From Micromonospora okii (GTDB taxonomy: Bacteria; Actinomycetota; Actinomycetes; Mycobacteriales; Micromonosporaceae): 64,000 bases of DNA. Each line of letters opens with the position of its first letter. The stretch's first letter is position 1. The stretch is taken from the NCBI RefSeq assembly GCF_020884795.1, contig NZ_BBZF01000018.1, positions 283,296 through 347,295 on the forward strand, read 5' to 3'. Below the pieces are notes generated by a model that worked only from the letters and a program-made list of their open reading frames with translations, searched no databases and had not been told where the DNA came from. Made by a program: the position numbers and the translations under genes. This document shows positions 15,846 through 24,344 of this stretch, one piece after another.

Positions 15846-16804
15846 AGCTCGCGCAGCCGGGGGAGCAGCTCCTCCCGGGCCCAGTCGAGGAACCTCGGCT
15901 GGGTGTCGCCGCCGACCTGGACGAGCGCGACGTGGGTGAAGCCCGCGTCGACGAACTTCCTGAACGCCTCGACGTGCCGGTCGGTGTCCGGACCGCAGGA
16001 GATCCCCTCGGCGACGTCCTCCTCGCGGACGAACTGCGTCGCGGCGGCGAACGACTCCGGGCCGGGCAGGTCCGCGTTCACCTTCCAGCCCAGCCCGAAC
16101 CAGCGGAACTGGTCGTGCACGATCCTGCGGCACTCCGCCTCGTCCGGGCCGTAGCAGATGGCCACCTGCCCGAAGCGGGGCCGCCCGCTGCCGCCCGCCT
16201 CGTCGTACATGCGGATCAGGTGCGGGTCCGGCTCGGTGGCGACGAGGCCGTCGGCGTGCTCGGCGGCGAGCGTCACCGACTGCCGGCCGGACGCGGCCAC
16301 GGCCATCGGCACGGGCGTGCGCGGCCGGTCCCAGACGTACGCGTCGGGCACGTCGTAGTGGTTGCCCGAGAAGGTCAGCGTCTCGCCGTTGAGCAGCGGG
16401 CGGATGATCTGCAACGCCTCCTCGAACATCTCGTGCCGCTGCTGCACGTGCGGCCAACCGCCGACGACGTGCTCGTTGAGGTTCTCCCCGGCGCCGAGGC
16501 CGAGGGTGAAGCGGCCGTCCGAGAGCACCCCGATCGTGCTGGCCTTCTGCGCCACGACCGCCGGGTGGTACCGGCGGATCGGGCAGGTCACGAAGGACAT
16601 CAGCTCCGCCCGGCTGGTGGCGTGGGCGACCGCGCCGAGCACCGACCAGGCGTACGGGGAGTGCCCCTGGGACTCCAGCCAGGGGTAGTAGTGGTCGGAG
16701 ATCACCAGGTGGTCGAAGCCGGCCGCCTCGGCGCGCATAGCGTAGTCGACCAGTTCCTTCGGGCCGGCCTGCTCGCACATCAGGGTGTAGCCGACGTTGA
16801 CCAT
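15842..16804 (-). CDS. LLM-class F420-dependent oxidoreductase
   Basis: A 320-residue TIM-barrel protein of the luciferase-like monooxygenase class, subgroup of F420-dependent glucose-6-phosphate-dehydrogenase-like enzymes (MVNVGYTLMCEQAGPKELVDYA, ISDHYYPWLESQGHSPYAWSVLGA, SDGRFTLGLGAGENLNEH). It should use the deazaflavin F420 as hydride carrier in the cytoplasm; whether it really oxidises glucose 6-phosphate or another substrate cannot be told. The ATG at 16804 follows GAAGGAGA by 8 bases. It is the first gene of an operon with the alpha/beta hydrolase and probably the small membrane peptide. Confidence 0.93.
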   Translation of the reverse strand: MVNVGYTLMCEQAGPKELVDYAMRAEAAGFDHLVISDHYYPWLESQGHSPYAWSVLGAVAHATSRAELMSFVTCPIRRYHPAVVAQKASTIGVLSDGRFTLGLGAGENLNEHVVGGWPHVQQRHEMFEEALQIIRPLLNGETLTFSGNHYDVPDAYVWDRPRTPVPMAVAASGRQSVTLAAEHADGLVATEPDPHLIRMYDEAGGSGRPRFGQVAICYGPDEAECRRIVHDQFRWFGLGWKVNADLPGPESFAAATQFVREEDVAEGISCGPDTDRHVEAFRKFVDAGFTHVALVQVGGDTQPRFLDWAREELLPRLREL

Positions 16805-17035
16805 GCGGTGTCTCCTTCGCTCTCCCGATCGACACCGCATACCCCGACCGGGACCGGCCAACCCTCGCCCCTGCACCCACCCGGCGCCGAACACCGTTTG
16901 CCCCCGGGTGATCGATCGGCATACGCTGATCCCTGCGCCGGTCGGGAGCCGGACGGCGGCTGACGGGCCAGCCGCCTCCTGCCGTCACCACCACCGCACC
17001 CCCTGGGCACGGGGTGACCCTCCCTGAGGAAGGCC

Positions 17036-18415
17036 ATGAGAAAACGTCTCTCCGTCGCGGGCGTCGCCCTGCTGACGGTCCTCGCCGCCGTGTTCGCCTT
17101 CGGGCAGCCGGCGCAGGCCGCCGCCGGCTTCACCGTCTCCAACGGCAAGCTGTACGACGCCAACGGCACCGAGTTCGTCATGCGGGGCGTCAACCACGCC
17201 CACACCTGGTACCAGCAGCAGACCAGCTCCTTCGCCAACGTCAAGGCCCTCGGCGCGAACACCGTGCGCGTGGTGCTGGCCAGCGGCCAGCGGTGGGCGA
17301 AGAACGACGTCGCCGACGTCGCCAACGTCATCTCCCTGTGCAAGGCCAACAGGCTGATCTGCGTGCTGGAGGTGCACGACACCACCGGGTACGGCGAGCA
17401 GAGCGGCGCGGCCACGCTGGCCCAGGCGGTCGACTACTGGCTCAGCGTCTCCAGCGCCCTCGCCGGCCAGGAGAAGTACGTCATCGTCAACATCGGCAAC
17501 GAGCCGTACGGCAACCAGGGCTACGGCACCTGGGCGACCGACACCGCCAACGCGGTCAAGCGGCTGCGCGCCGCCGGCCTGACGCACACGATCATGGTCG
17601 ACGCCCCGAACTGGGGCCAGGACTGGTCGTTCACGATGCGCGACAACGCCGCGTCCGTCTTCGCGGCCGACCCGCAGAAGAACACGGTCTTCTCCATCCA
17701 CATGTACGGCGTCTTCGACACCGCCGCCGAGATCACCGACTACCTCGGCCGGTTCCGCACCGCGAAGCTGCCGATCGTGGTCGGCGAGTTCGGCTTCGAC
17801 CACTCCGACGGCAACCCCGACGAGGACACGATCCTGTCGTACACCCAGGCCAACGGCATCGGGTACCTGGGCTGGTCGTGGAGCGGCAACGGCGGCGGCG
17901 TCGAGTACCTCGACATGGTCACCAACTTCAACCCCGCCGCCCTGACCACCTGGGGGCAGCGCATCTTCAACGGCGTCAACGGCATCAGGGCGACCTCCCG
18001 GGAGGCGTCGGTGTACGGCGGCGGGCCCAACCCGACCACGCCTCCGCCGCCCACCACGCCTCCGCCGACGACGCCCCCGCCCACTACGCCCCCGCCGACC
18101 ACCCCGCCCCCGGCCGGCGGCTGCACGGCGACGTACACGATCGTCAACCAGTGGGCGGGCGGCTTCCAGGGCGAGGTGAGGGTGACCGCCGGCTCCGCCG
18201 CCGTCACCGGCTGGACGACGAGGTGGACCTACGCCAACGGGCAGACCGTCGGCCAGGCATGGAACGCCACGGTGAGCAGCAGCGGGTCGACCGTGACCGC
18301 CCGCAACGTGGACTACAACGGCCGGCTCGGCGCCGGGGCCAGCACCACGTTCGGCTTCATCGGCAGCGCGGGCGGCACCAACACCGTCCCCGCCGTCACC
18401 TGCACGGCGAGCTAG
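17036..18415 (+). CDS. Secreted beta-mannanase: GH5 catalytic domain, Pro/Thr linker, CBM2
   Basis: A 459-residue extracellular enzyme. Residues 1-29 form a signal peptide (MRKR, hydrophobic core, AQAA). Residues ~30-320 are a GH5 domain of the mannan endo-1,4-beta-mannosidase type, close to streptomycete ManA: RGVNHAHTWY, VLEVHDTTGYGE, the acid/base Glu156 in NIGNEP and nucleophile Glu251 in VVGEFGF. A repetitive (T)TPPP linker follows at ~332-356, then a CBM2 cellulose/mannan-binding module beginning GGCTATYTIVNQW and closed by a second Cys in VTCTAS. It attacks plant mannans outside the cell. The neighbouring transporter and sugar-acid operon may use released oligosaccharide products or side groups, but that is only suggested by position. 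Confidence 0.95.
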   Translation: MRKRLSVAGVALLTVLAAVFAFGQPAQAAAGFTVSNGKLYDANGTEFVMRGVNHAHTWYQQQTSSFANVKALGANTVRVVLASGQRWAKNDVADVANVISLCKANRLICVLEVHDTTGYGEQSGAATLAQAVDYWLSVSSALAGQEKYVIVNIGNEPYGNQGYGTWATDTANAVKRLRAAGLTHTIMVDAPNWGQDWSFTMRDNAASVFAADPQKNTVFSIHMYGVFDTAAEITDYLGRFRTAKLPIVVGEFGFDHSDGNPDEDTILSYTQANGIGYLGWSWSGNGGGVEYLDMVTNFNPAALTTWGQRIFNGVNGIRATSREASVYGGGPNPTTPPPPTTPPPTTPPPTTPPPTTPPPAGGCTATYTIVNQWAGGFQGEVRVTAGSAAVTGWTTRWTYANGQTVGQAWNATVSSSGSTVTARNVDYNGRLGAGASTTFGFIGSAGGTNTVPAVTCTAS

Positions 18416-18427
18416 GCGTACCGCCAC

Positions 18428-18459
18428 GGGTGGTCGGGTCCGCGTGGGCCCGGCCACCC
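18428..18459. terminator. Hairpin terminator between convergent genes
   Basis: Arms at 18428-18441 and 18446-18459 pair over 14 positions (two as G-U in RNA) around a four-base GCGT loop. It lies 12 bases after the mannanase stop and before the stop of the convergent GntR gene. Confidence 0.65.
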
Positions 18460-18493
18460 TCGCGTCGCCCGGCGCGCGGGCCCGGGGTCGGGC

Positions 18494-19255
18494 TCACGCC
18501 CCGGCCACGTCGCCGGCCTGCTCCCAGATCGCGCGCATCTCGTCGAAGGCCTGCGCCATGAGCTCCACCATCGCGCGCCGGGCCCGCTCGCCGTCGCGCC
18601 GCTGGATGGCCTGGGCCACCTCCGCGTGCAGGTGGAGCGCCTGGTCGTGGGGGTGGTGCGGCATCAGGTGATGCTCGTGCCGGCCGGTGAGCACCTCCGC
18701 GACCAGGCTCTGCAGGCGCACGAACATCTCGTTGCCGGAGGCGATCAGCACGCGTCGGTGGAATTCTATGTCCAGCTCGAGGAAGCGCTCCTCGTCGCCG
18801 GCCTTGCCGGCGGCCCACATCTTCGCGGCGAGCCCGACGAGGTCGCTCGCCTCGTCGTGGCCCACCCGCTCGGCGGCGAGCAGGGCGGCGTGCGGTTCGA
18901 CGGCGGCCCGCAGCTCGGTGATCGAGCGGAGCTGGGTGATACGGCCGACCGAGGCGAGCCGCCAGCGGATCACCTGGGGATCGAAGACGTTCCACTCCTC
19001 GATCGGACGGATCATGACGCCGACCCGTCGGCGGGTCTCGACGAACCCGATCGAGGCGAGCACGCGCAGCACCTCGCGGACCACCGAGCGGGACACGGCA
19101 TACCGGTCGACCAGGTCGTCGATGTTCAGGACCGCCCCCGGCGGGAGTTCGCCGCCGCAGATGGCCGTGCCGAGGCGATCGAGGACCTGCGCGTGCAATC
19201 CGGCTTCAACCGGGGCGGTCCGGACGGCAGGGACCCCTGCGGGGGACGGTTTCAC
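18494..19255 (-). CDS. GntR-family (FadR/FCD) transcriptional regulator of the sugar-acid operon
   Basis: A 253-residue regulator. Residues ~25-90 are a winged HTH of GntR type (GAVLNIDDLVDRYAVSRSVVREVLRVLASIGFVETRRRVGVMI), and the rest is an FCD ligand-binding domain with the metal-site histidines and acids (LDIEFHRRVLIASGNEMF, HAEVAQAIQRRDGERAR). FCD regulators of this type commonly sense hexuronates, gluconate or aldonates. It is divergent from the ABC/dehydratase operon, which it very likely represses in the absence of its sugar-acid ligand. The GTG at 19255 is chosen because the HTH alignment begins shortly after it. Confidence 0.93.
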   Translation of the reverse strand: MKPSPAGVPAVRTAPVEAGLHAQVLDRLGTAICGGELPPGAVLNIDDLVDRYAVSRSVVREVLRVLASIGFVETRRRVGVMIRPIEEWNVFDPQVIRWRLASVGRITQLRSITELRAAVEPHAALLAAERVGHDEASDLVGLAAKMWAAGKAGDEERFLELDIEFHRRVLIASGNEMFVRLQSLVAEVLTGRHEHHLMPHHPHDQALHLHAEVAQAIQRRDGERARRAMVELMAQAFDEMRAIWEQAGDVAGA

Positions 19256-19285
19256 ACGGCGGATCGTATCAGTTAGATCAACCCC

Positions 19286-19333
19286 TTGAATAAATCTGCT
19301 TTTTCGGCCTAGCATCCGGACGTTAAGCGGATG
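19286..19333 (+). promoter_or_regulatory. Operon promoter and probable GntR operator
   Basis: TTGAAT at 19286-19291 and TAGCAT at 19310-19315, with an 18-base spacer, make a plausible promoter facing the ABC operon. An inverted repeat CATCCG-N9-CGGATG at 19313-19333 overlaps the -10 element and the likely start site, a good position for repression by the divergent GntR protein. The pairing of site and regulator is inferred from position. Confidence 0.5.
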
Positions 19334-19354
19334 TAAACCAGGAGGTGGCGGGCC

Positions 19355-19403
19355 GCGTGGCGGTCCCGGCAGGCCACCCGCATGGCGGTCCTGGCAAGGC
19401 CAC
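19355..19403 (+). repeat. Two direct repeats in the operon leader, with a possible 17-codon upstream ORF
   Basis: Two imperfect 23-24 base direct repeats (19355-19377 and 19380-19403, sharing TGGCGGTCC/CGGCA-AGGCCAC) lie between an AGGAGG at 19340-19345 and the start of the binding-protein gene. A short reading frame from the GTG at 19357 to a TAG at 19408-19410 spans them and could be a leader peptide. Neither function is established by the sequence alone. Confidence 0.35.
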
Positions 19404-19420
19404 GGCATAGGGAGTTGGAC

Positions 19421-20704
19421 GTGAGACGTCGATCGGTAATGGGAACCTCGCTGGCGATGGTGGTCGCACTGGGCCTGTCCGCCTGCGGTGGCGGCGACGC
19501 GGGTGGCTCGGACACCGTGCGCGTGACGCTGGTGAACCACGTCTGGACGGAGAACATCAAGAAGGCCCTGCCGGAGTTCGAGAAGCAGTCCGGCCTGAAG
19601 GTCGAGGTCACCCAGCTCGGTGAGGACCAGCTCTCCGACCAGTACAACGTCAAGCTCAACGCCGGGTCCAGCGACATCGACGTGATGATGTACCGGCCGT
19701 TGCAGGAGGGGAGGCTGTTCGCCGAGAACAAGTACCTCGCCGACCTCGGCGAGAAGGCCAAGGCGGACAGCGCGTTCGAGATCGGCGACTTCCAGTCCGG
19801 GCCGGTGCAGGCGACCACCCACAAGGACAAGGTCGTCGGCATTCCGATCATCACCGAGCAGGAGGTCCTCTACTACCGCAAGGACCTGCTGGAGAAGTCC
19901 GGCTTCACCGCCCCGCCGAAGACGCTCGACGAGCTCAAGACGCAGGCGGCCAAGGTCGAGGCCGACAACCCGGGAGTGGCGGGCTTCGTGTCCCGCACGG
20001 GCAAGGCCGCCGCCGTCACCCAGTTCTCCAGCTTCCTGTTCAGCTTCGGCGGCGACTTCGTCGACGCCGGCGGCAAGGCCACGGTCAACAGCGAGCAGGC
20101 CAAGCAGGCGTACGCCTACTACGGCGGGCTGCTGCGCGAGCACGGCCCGGACAAGATCAGCACCGACATGAGCTGGTCCGAGGCGATGGCGATCTTCACG
20201 CAGGGCAAGGCGGCCTTCTACACCGAGGCCAACTCGCTCTACAAGAACGCCACCGACCCGGCGAAGTCGAAGGTCTCCGACACCGTCGGCTTCGCGGCCT
20301 TCCCGGCCGGCCCCGCCGGCTCGAAGCCGTACAACATCCCCTCCTGGGCGCTCGGCGTCAACGACTCGTCCAAGAACAAGGACAACGCCTGGAAGTTCAT
20401 CCAGTGGGCGGCCGGCAAGGAGCAGGCGCTCGCGCAGCAGAAGGCCGGCGTCCCGAGCGCCCGTACCTCCGTCTGGGACAACCCGGAGGGCGCGGCGACC
20501 TACCCGAAGGACCTCGCCGAGGCCACCACCGTCAGCACCGCCAACGGTGTCGGCCACGACCGTCCGCTGGTCAAGAACGTCGCCAAGGCGCGGGAGATCG
20601 TCGGCCAGCCGATCGTCGACGCGATCACCGGCAAGGACGTGACCGCCTCCGCGGAGAGCGCCAACGAGGCGTTCCAGAAGTTCCTCGACGACGAGGCGAA
20701 GTAG
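19421..20704 (+). CDS. ABC transporter sugar-binding lipoprotein (family 1)
   Basis: A 427-residue solute-binding protein of the MalE-like family 1. The N-terminus is a lipoprotein signal with lipobox LSAC at about residues 20-23, followed by a Gly-rich spacer. The body shows the class features VRVTLVNHVW, LPEFEKQSGLKVEV, SSDIDVMMYRPLQEG and PSWALGVNDSSKNKDNAWKFIQWAAG. It is anchored on the outer face of the membrane and captures the sugar or sugar acid for the two permeases downstream. The GTG at 19421 with GGAG 6 bases upstream is preferred to an ATG at 19382. Ligand is inferred from the operon: an aldonate, uronate or short oligosaccharide. Confidence 0.94.
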   Translation: MRRRSVMGTSLAMVVALGLSACGGGDAGGSDTVRVTLVNHVWTENIKKALPEFEKQSGLKVEVTQLGEDQLSDQYNVKLNAGSSDIDVMMYRPLQEGRLFAENKYLADLGEKAKADSAFEIGDFQSGPVQATTHKDKVVGIPIITEQEVLYYRKDLLEKSGFTAPPKTLDELKTQAAKVEADNPGVAGFVSRTGKAAAVTQFSSFLFSFGGDFVDAGGKATVNSEQAKQAYAYYGGLLREHGPDKISTDMSWSEAMAIFTQGKAAFYTEANSLYKNATDPAKSKVSDTVGFAAFPAGPAGSKPYNIPSWALGVNDSSKNKDNAWKFIQWAAGKEQALAQQKAGVPSARTSVWDNPEGAATYPKDLAEATTVSTANGVGHDRPLVKNVAKAREIVGQPIVDAITGKDVTASAESANEAFQKFLDDEAK

Positions 20705-20753
20705 CCCGGGGCGCGGGTGGTGGGGCGGACGGCCCCGCCACCCGCGCCCCGGG
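20705..20753 (+). promoter_or_regulatory. Strong intra-operon hairpin after the binding-protein gene
   Basis: A 16-bp perfect stem (20705-20720 with 20738-20753) enclosing a further GGGGC/GCCCC pair sits between the binding-protein stop and the first permease. There is no T-run. Such structures typically protect the upstream message or partially terminate, giving more binding protein than permease. That effect is known from other ABC operons and inferred here. Confidence 0.6.
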
Positions 20754-20782
20754 CCCCTGGCCCTGACCCCTCCGGAGACCTG

Positions 20783-21733
20783 ATGTCAGCCGTCACCACA
20801 CCAGTCAAGAAATCACCCGGGGTCCGCTCGACGCACTCGGAGAGCTCCGCCCTGTCACGCTGGGCCAACAACCACCGCAAGTGGCTCTTCGCGGCGCCCG
20901 CCATGGTCTTCGTCGCCGTGCTGATCGTCTTCCCGGTGGCGTGGACGGGGTATCTCAGCCTCACCGACGCCGAGGGCTCGGTGCGCGCCGAGAGCAGTTT
21001 CATCGGGTTCCAGAACTACCTCGACGTGCTCGGCGACACCGACCGGTTCTGGCCGGCGGTGTGGCGCACCGCCCTCTTCACCGGAGTGGTGCTCTTCTTC
21101 GAGGTCGTTCTCGGCATGGCGATCGCCCTGCTGCTGTGGCGGCCGTTCCGTGGCGAGAAGTGGGTCCGGGTCGCGATCCTCCTGCCGCTGGTGGCCACGC
21201 CGGTGGCGGTCGGCATGATGTGGCGCCTCATCTTCGACCCCAACATCGGGGCGGCGAACCAGCTCCTCGGCTGGTTCGGCATCTCCCCCCAGCCGTGGCT
21301 CGCCGGGCAGGGCTCGGCCCTGCCGACCACGATGTTCATCGACATCTGGCAGTGGACGCCGATGGTCGTGCTGATCCTGCTCGCCGGCCTGACCGCGATC
21401 TCCGACGAGCCGCAGGAGGCGGCGCTGATCGACGGCGCGAGCACCTGGCAGCGGTTCCGGCACGTCACCCTGCCGCTGCTGATGCCGACCGTGATCGTCG
21501 CGATCCTGCTGCGCGGCATCGACGCGCTGAAGACCTTCGACATCCTCTACGCCACCAAGGGACGGGGCGGCGGGTCCTTCCACGAGGTGGAGACCCTCAA
21601 CGTCTACGCCTACGGCCTCAGCTTCGACTACAACGACTACGGCGTCTCGTCGACCGTCCTCATCATCTTCTTCCTGATCATCATCGGGGTGATGTGGGCC
21701 CTGACGTACCGCAAGAAGGGGATGGACCGATGA
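20783..21733 (+). CDS. ABC sugar permease, MalF type
   Basis: A 316-residue inner-membrane permease with about six transmembrane helices. After a polar 35-residue N-terminus come LFAAPAMVFVAVLIVFPVAW and further helices, and the EAA-type loop that contacts the ATPase reads EPQEAALIDGASTWQRFRHVTLPLL. The ATG at 20783 follows CGGAGA. Its stop overlaps the start of the second permease (ATGA). It partners the binding protein upstream; no ATPase gene is present in the operon. Confidence 0.94.
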   Translation: MSAVTTPVKKSPGVRSTHSESSALSRWANNHRKWLFAAPAMVFVAVLIVFPVAWTGYLSLTDAEGSVRAESSFIGFQNYLDVLGDTDRFWPAVWRTALFTGVVLFFEVVLGMAIALLLWRPFRGEKWVRVAILLPLVATPVAVGMMWRLIFDPNIGAANQLLGWFGISPQPWLAGQGSALPTTMFIDIWQWTPMVVLILLAGLTAISDEPQEAALIDGASTWQRFRHVTLPLLMPTVIVAILLRGIDALKTFDILYATKGRGGGSFHEVETLNVYAYGLSFDYNDYGVSSTVLIIFFLIIIGVMWALTYRKKGMDR

Positions 21734-22545
21734 AGCCGCGCGGGCCGTACAGGATCTTCCGGGCCGTGGCCCTCGTCCTCGTGGTGCTGGCGCTGGTCGC
21801 GCCGCTGGTCTGGATGGTCGCCGCGTCGCTCAAGACCAACGTCGACATCTACGACACCGAGAAGACCTTCTCCTTCACCCCCACGCTGGACAACTACGCC
21901 AACGTGCTCCAGCAGGCGAACTACGTGAAGTTCATCGGCAACAGCCTCTGGGTGGCGCTCGCCGCCACCGTGCTGTCGCTGCTGCTCGGCGTGCCGGCCG
22001 CGTACTCGATGAGCCGGTTCAACATGAAGAAGTCGGCGCTCGTCGTGCTCATGGCGCGGGTCATCCCCGGCGTCTCGCTGCTGGTGCCCTGGTACTACGT
22101 CTTCTCGAACCTGCAGATGGTCGGCGGCTTCACCGTGCTGATCCTCAGCCACATGTTCGTCTCGCTGCCGTTGATCGTCTACATCATGATGGGCTACTTC
22201 GACGGCCTGCCGGCCGAGCTGGAGGAGGCCGCGCTCGTCGACGGGCTGACCCACATCGGCGCGTTCCGCCGGATCACCCTGCCGCTGTCGGTCCCCGGCG
22301 TCGCCACCGCCGGCATCCTGTCGTTCATCTTCTCCTGGAACAACTTCATGTTCGCCCTGGTCCTCTCCGGGGCCGACACCAAGACGCTCCCGGTGGCGAT
22401 CTTCGACTTCGTCGGCTACGCCAGCATCGACTGGGGCGGCCTGATGGCGGCGGCGACCGTGGTCACCCTCCCCATCATGGTGATCGCCCTGTTTGTGCAG
22501 AAGTACGTCGTCTCCGGCCTGACCGCCGGCGCCACGAAGGGCTGA
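21730..22545 (+). CDS. ABC sugar permease, MalG type
   Basis: A 271-residue partner permease with about six transmembrane spans and the EAA loop ELEEAALVDGLTHIGAFRRITLPLSVPG. The N-terminal helix (VALVLVVLALVAPLVWMVAASLK) and the periplasmic-type segment TLDNYANVLQ are typical of MalG-class subunits. The ATG at 21730 overlaps the MalF-type stop codon. The operon lacks its own ATP-binding subunit, so like many actinomycete sugar importers it probably shares a general MsiK-type ATPase encoded elsewhere (inference). Confidence 0.94.
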   Translation: MKPRGPYRIFRAVALVLVVLALVAPLVWMVAASLKTNVDIYDTEKTFSFTPTLDNYANVLQQANYVKFIGNSLWVALAATVLSLLLGVPAAYSMSRFNMKKSALVVLMARVIPGVSLLVPWYYVFSNLQMVGGFTVLILSHMFVSLPLIVYIMMGYFDGLPAELEEAALVDGLTHIGAFRRITLPLSVPGVATAGILSFIFSWNNFMFALVLSGADTKTLPVAIFDFVGYASIDWGGLMAAATVVTLPIMVIALFVQKYVVSGLTAGATKG

Positions 22546-22552
22546 CGGCATC

Positions 22553-23701
22553 ATGACCACGATCGAACGGGTGGAGACGTTCCTCGTCGCCCCGCGCTGG
22601 CTCTTCGTCCGGGTGGAGACCTCCTCCGGCGTCGTCGGCTGGGGCGAGGCGACCTGCGAGGGGCGCTCCGAGACGGTCCGCACCGCCGTCGAGCAGCTCA
22701 GCGAGCTGCTGATCGGCCGGGACGCGCTGCGCATCGAGGACCACTGGCAGGTGATGACGAAGGGCTCGTTCTACCGGGGCGGGCCGATCCTGGCCAGCGC
22801 CGTGGCCGGGCTCGACCAGGCCCTGTGGGACATCGCCGGCAAGCACTTCGGCGCGCCGGTGCACCAACTGCTCGGCGGTCCGGTGCGGGACCGCATCCGG
22901 GTCTACGGCTGGGTCGGCGGCGACGATCCCAGCGAGGTGCGCGACCAGATCGGCGCCGCCCTCGCCACGGGGCTGACCGCGGTGAAGATGAACGCCTCCG
23001 GCCGGATGAGCGCCGTCGCGTCCGTCGCCGAGCTGGACGCCGTGGTGCGGCGGGTCGCCACGGCCCGGGAGGTGCTCGGCGACTCCCGGGACGTGGCGGT
23101 CGACTTCCACGGCCGGTTCAGCCTCGCCACGGCCCGCCGGGTCGCCCCGCTGCTGGAGCCGTACCGGCCGTTCTTCCTCGAGGAGCCGGTGGTCCCGGAG
23201 AACTCGCACCTCATCGGCGAGTTCGTCCGCTCCACCACCACGCCCGTGTCGACGGGGGAGCGGCTCTACAACCGGCAGGAGTTCCTGCCGGTGCTCCAGG
23301 CCGGCATCGCGGTCGCCCAGCCGGACCTCTCGCACGCCGGCGGCATCACCGAGGTCCGCAAGATCGCCGCGCTGGCCGAGGTGTACGACGCGCAGCTCGC
23401 CCCGCACTGCCCGCTCGGGCCGATCGCGCTCGCGGCCTGCCTCCAGGTCGGCTTCGCCACGCCGAACTACCTGATCCAGGAACAGAGCATCGGCATCCAC
23501 TACAACCTCGGCGCCGAGGTGCTCGACTACTGCCTCGACAAGTCCCCGCTGACGTTCGTCGACGGCTACGTCGAGCGGCTCACGGCCCCCGGCCTCGGCA
23601 TCGACATCGACGAAGACGCGGTGCGCGCGGCGGACAAGCGCGGCCACGCGTGGCGCAGCCCCACGTGGCGGCACCGCGACGGCTCCTACGCGGAATGGTG
23701 A
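22553..23701 (+). CDS. dgoD: D-galactonate dehydratase
   Basis: A 382-residue enolase-superfamily enzyme. The magnesium ligands and catalytic residues fall almost exactly where they do in the characterised DgoD: Asp184 and His186 (VDFHGRF), Glu210/211 (FLEEP), Glu236 (GERLYN) and His285 (APHCP). It dehydrates D-galactonate to 2-keto-3-deoxy-galactonate in the cytoplasm. Seven bases separate it from the permease gene. The following aldolase and kinase complete the De Ley-Doudoroff route to pyruvate and glyceraldehyde 3-phosphate. Activity on a close epimer cannot be excluded. Confidence 0.9.
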   Translation: MTTIERVETFLVAPRWLFVRVETSSGVVGWGEATCEGRSETVRTAVEQLSELLIGRDALRIEDHWQVMTKGSFYRGGPILASAVAGLDQALWDIAGKHFGAPVHQLLGGPVRDRIRVYGWVGGDDPSEVRDQIGAALATGLTAVKMNASGRMSAVASVAELDAVVRRVATAREVLGDSRDVAVDFHGRFSLATARRVAPLLEPYRPFFLEEPVVPENSHLIGEFVRSTTTPVSTGERLYNRQEFLPVLQAGIAVAQPDLSHAGGITEVRKIAALAEVYDAQLAPHCPLGPIALAACLQVGFATPNYLIQEQSIGIHYNLGAEVLDYCLDKSPLTFVDGYVERLTAPGLGIDIDEDAVRAADKRGHAWRSPTWRHRDGSYAEW

Positions 23702-23705
23702 TCAC

Positions 23706-24344
23706 ATGACCCTCGATCTCGTCGCCGAACTCACGGCCGCCCGCGTCCTGGCGGTCATCCGCGGCACCGACGCCGCCGGTGCGGTCGCCGCGGGCACCGC
23801 GCTGCTGGAGGAGGGCGTACGCATCGTCGAAGTCGCCCTCACCACGCCGGACGCGACGCGGGCCATCGAGGCGCTGCGCGCCGCCGCGCCCGCCGGCTCC
23901 CTCGTCGGCGCGGGCACGGTGCTCACCACCGCCGACGTGGCCGACGTGGCCGCCGCCGGCGCCCAGTTCGTGGTGACCCCGGCCGTGGTCGAGTCGATCG
24001 GCGAGGCCGCCCGCCGGGGCCTCCCGGTCGCCGCCGGGGCCCTCACCCCCACGGAGGCGTACAACGCCGTCCGGCTGGGGGCGTCGGCCGTCAAGCTCTT
24101 CCCCGCGTCGGTGGGCGGCCCGGCGTACCTGAAGGCGGTGCGCGACCCGTTCCCGGACATCCCGTTCGTGGCGGTCGGCGGGGTGGGCCTGGCCGACGTG
24201 CCCGGCTACTTCCGGGCGGGCGCGATCGCGCTCGGGCTCGGCGGCCCGCTGGTCGGCGACGCCGCCTCCGGCGGTGACCTGGACGCGCTGCGGGGCCGGG
24301 CCCGCACGTACCTCGCCGCCGTGCGGGAAGCCGCCGGATCGTGA
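23706..24344 (+). CDS. 2-keto-3-deoxy-6-phosphogluconate/-galactonate aldolase
   Basis: A 212-residue class I aldolase of the KDPG/KHG family. Lys130 in the KLFPAS motif should form the Schiff base, with Glu42 in IVEVALTTPDA as general base and the GAGTVL phosphate-site loop present. It splits the phosphorylated keto-deoxy sugar acid into pyruvate and glyceraldehyde 3-phosphate. The ATG at 23706 lies 4 bases after the dehydratase stop; the stop overlaps the kinase start. It should serve both dehydratases of the operon, although whether it prefers the gluco or galacto stereoisomer cannot be read from sequence. Confidence 0.92.
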   Translation: MTLDLVAELTAARVLAVIRGTDAAGAVAAGTALLEEGVRIVEVALTTPDATRAIEALRAAAPAGSLVGAGTVLTTADVADVAAAGAQFVVTPAVVESIGEAARRGLPVAAGALTPTEAYNAVRLGASAVKLFPASVGGPAYLKAVRDPFPDIPFVAVGGVGLADVPGYFRAGAIALGLGGPLVGDAASGGDLDALRGRARTYLAAVREAAGS

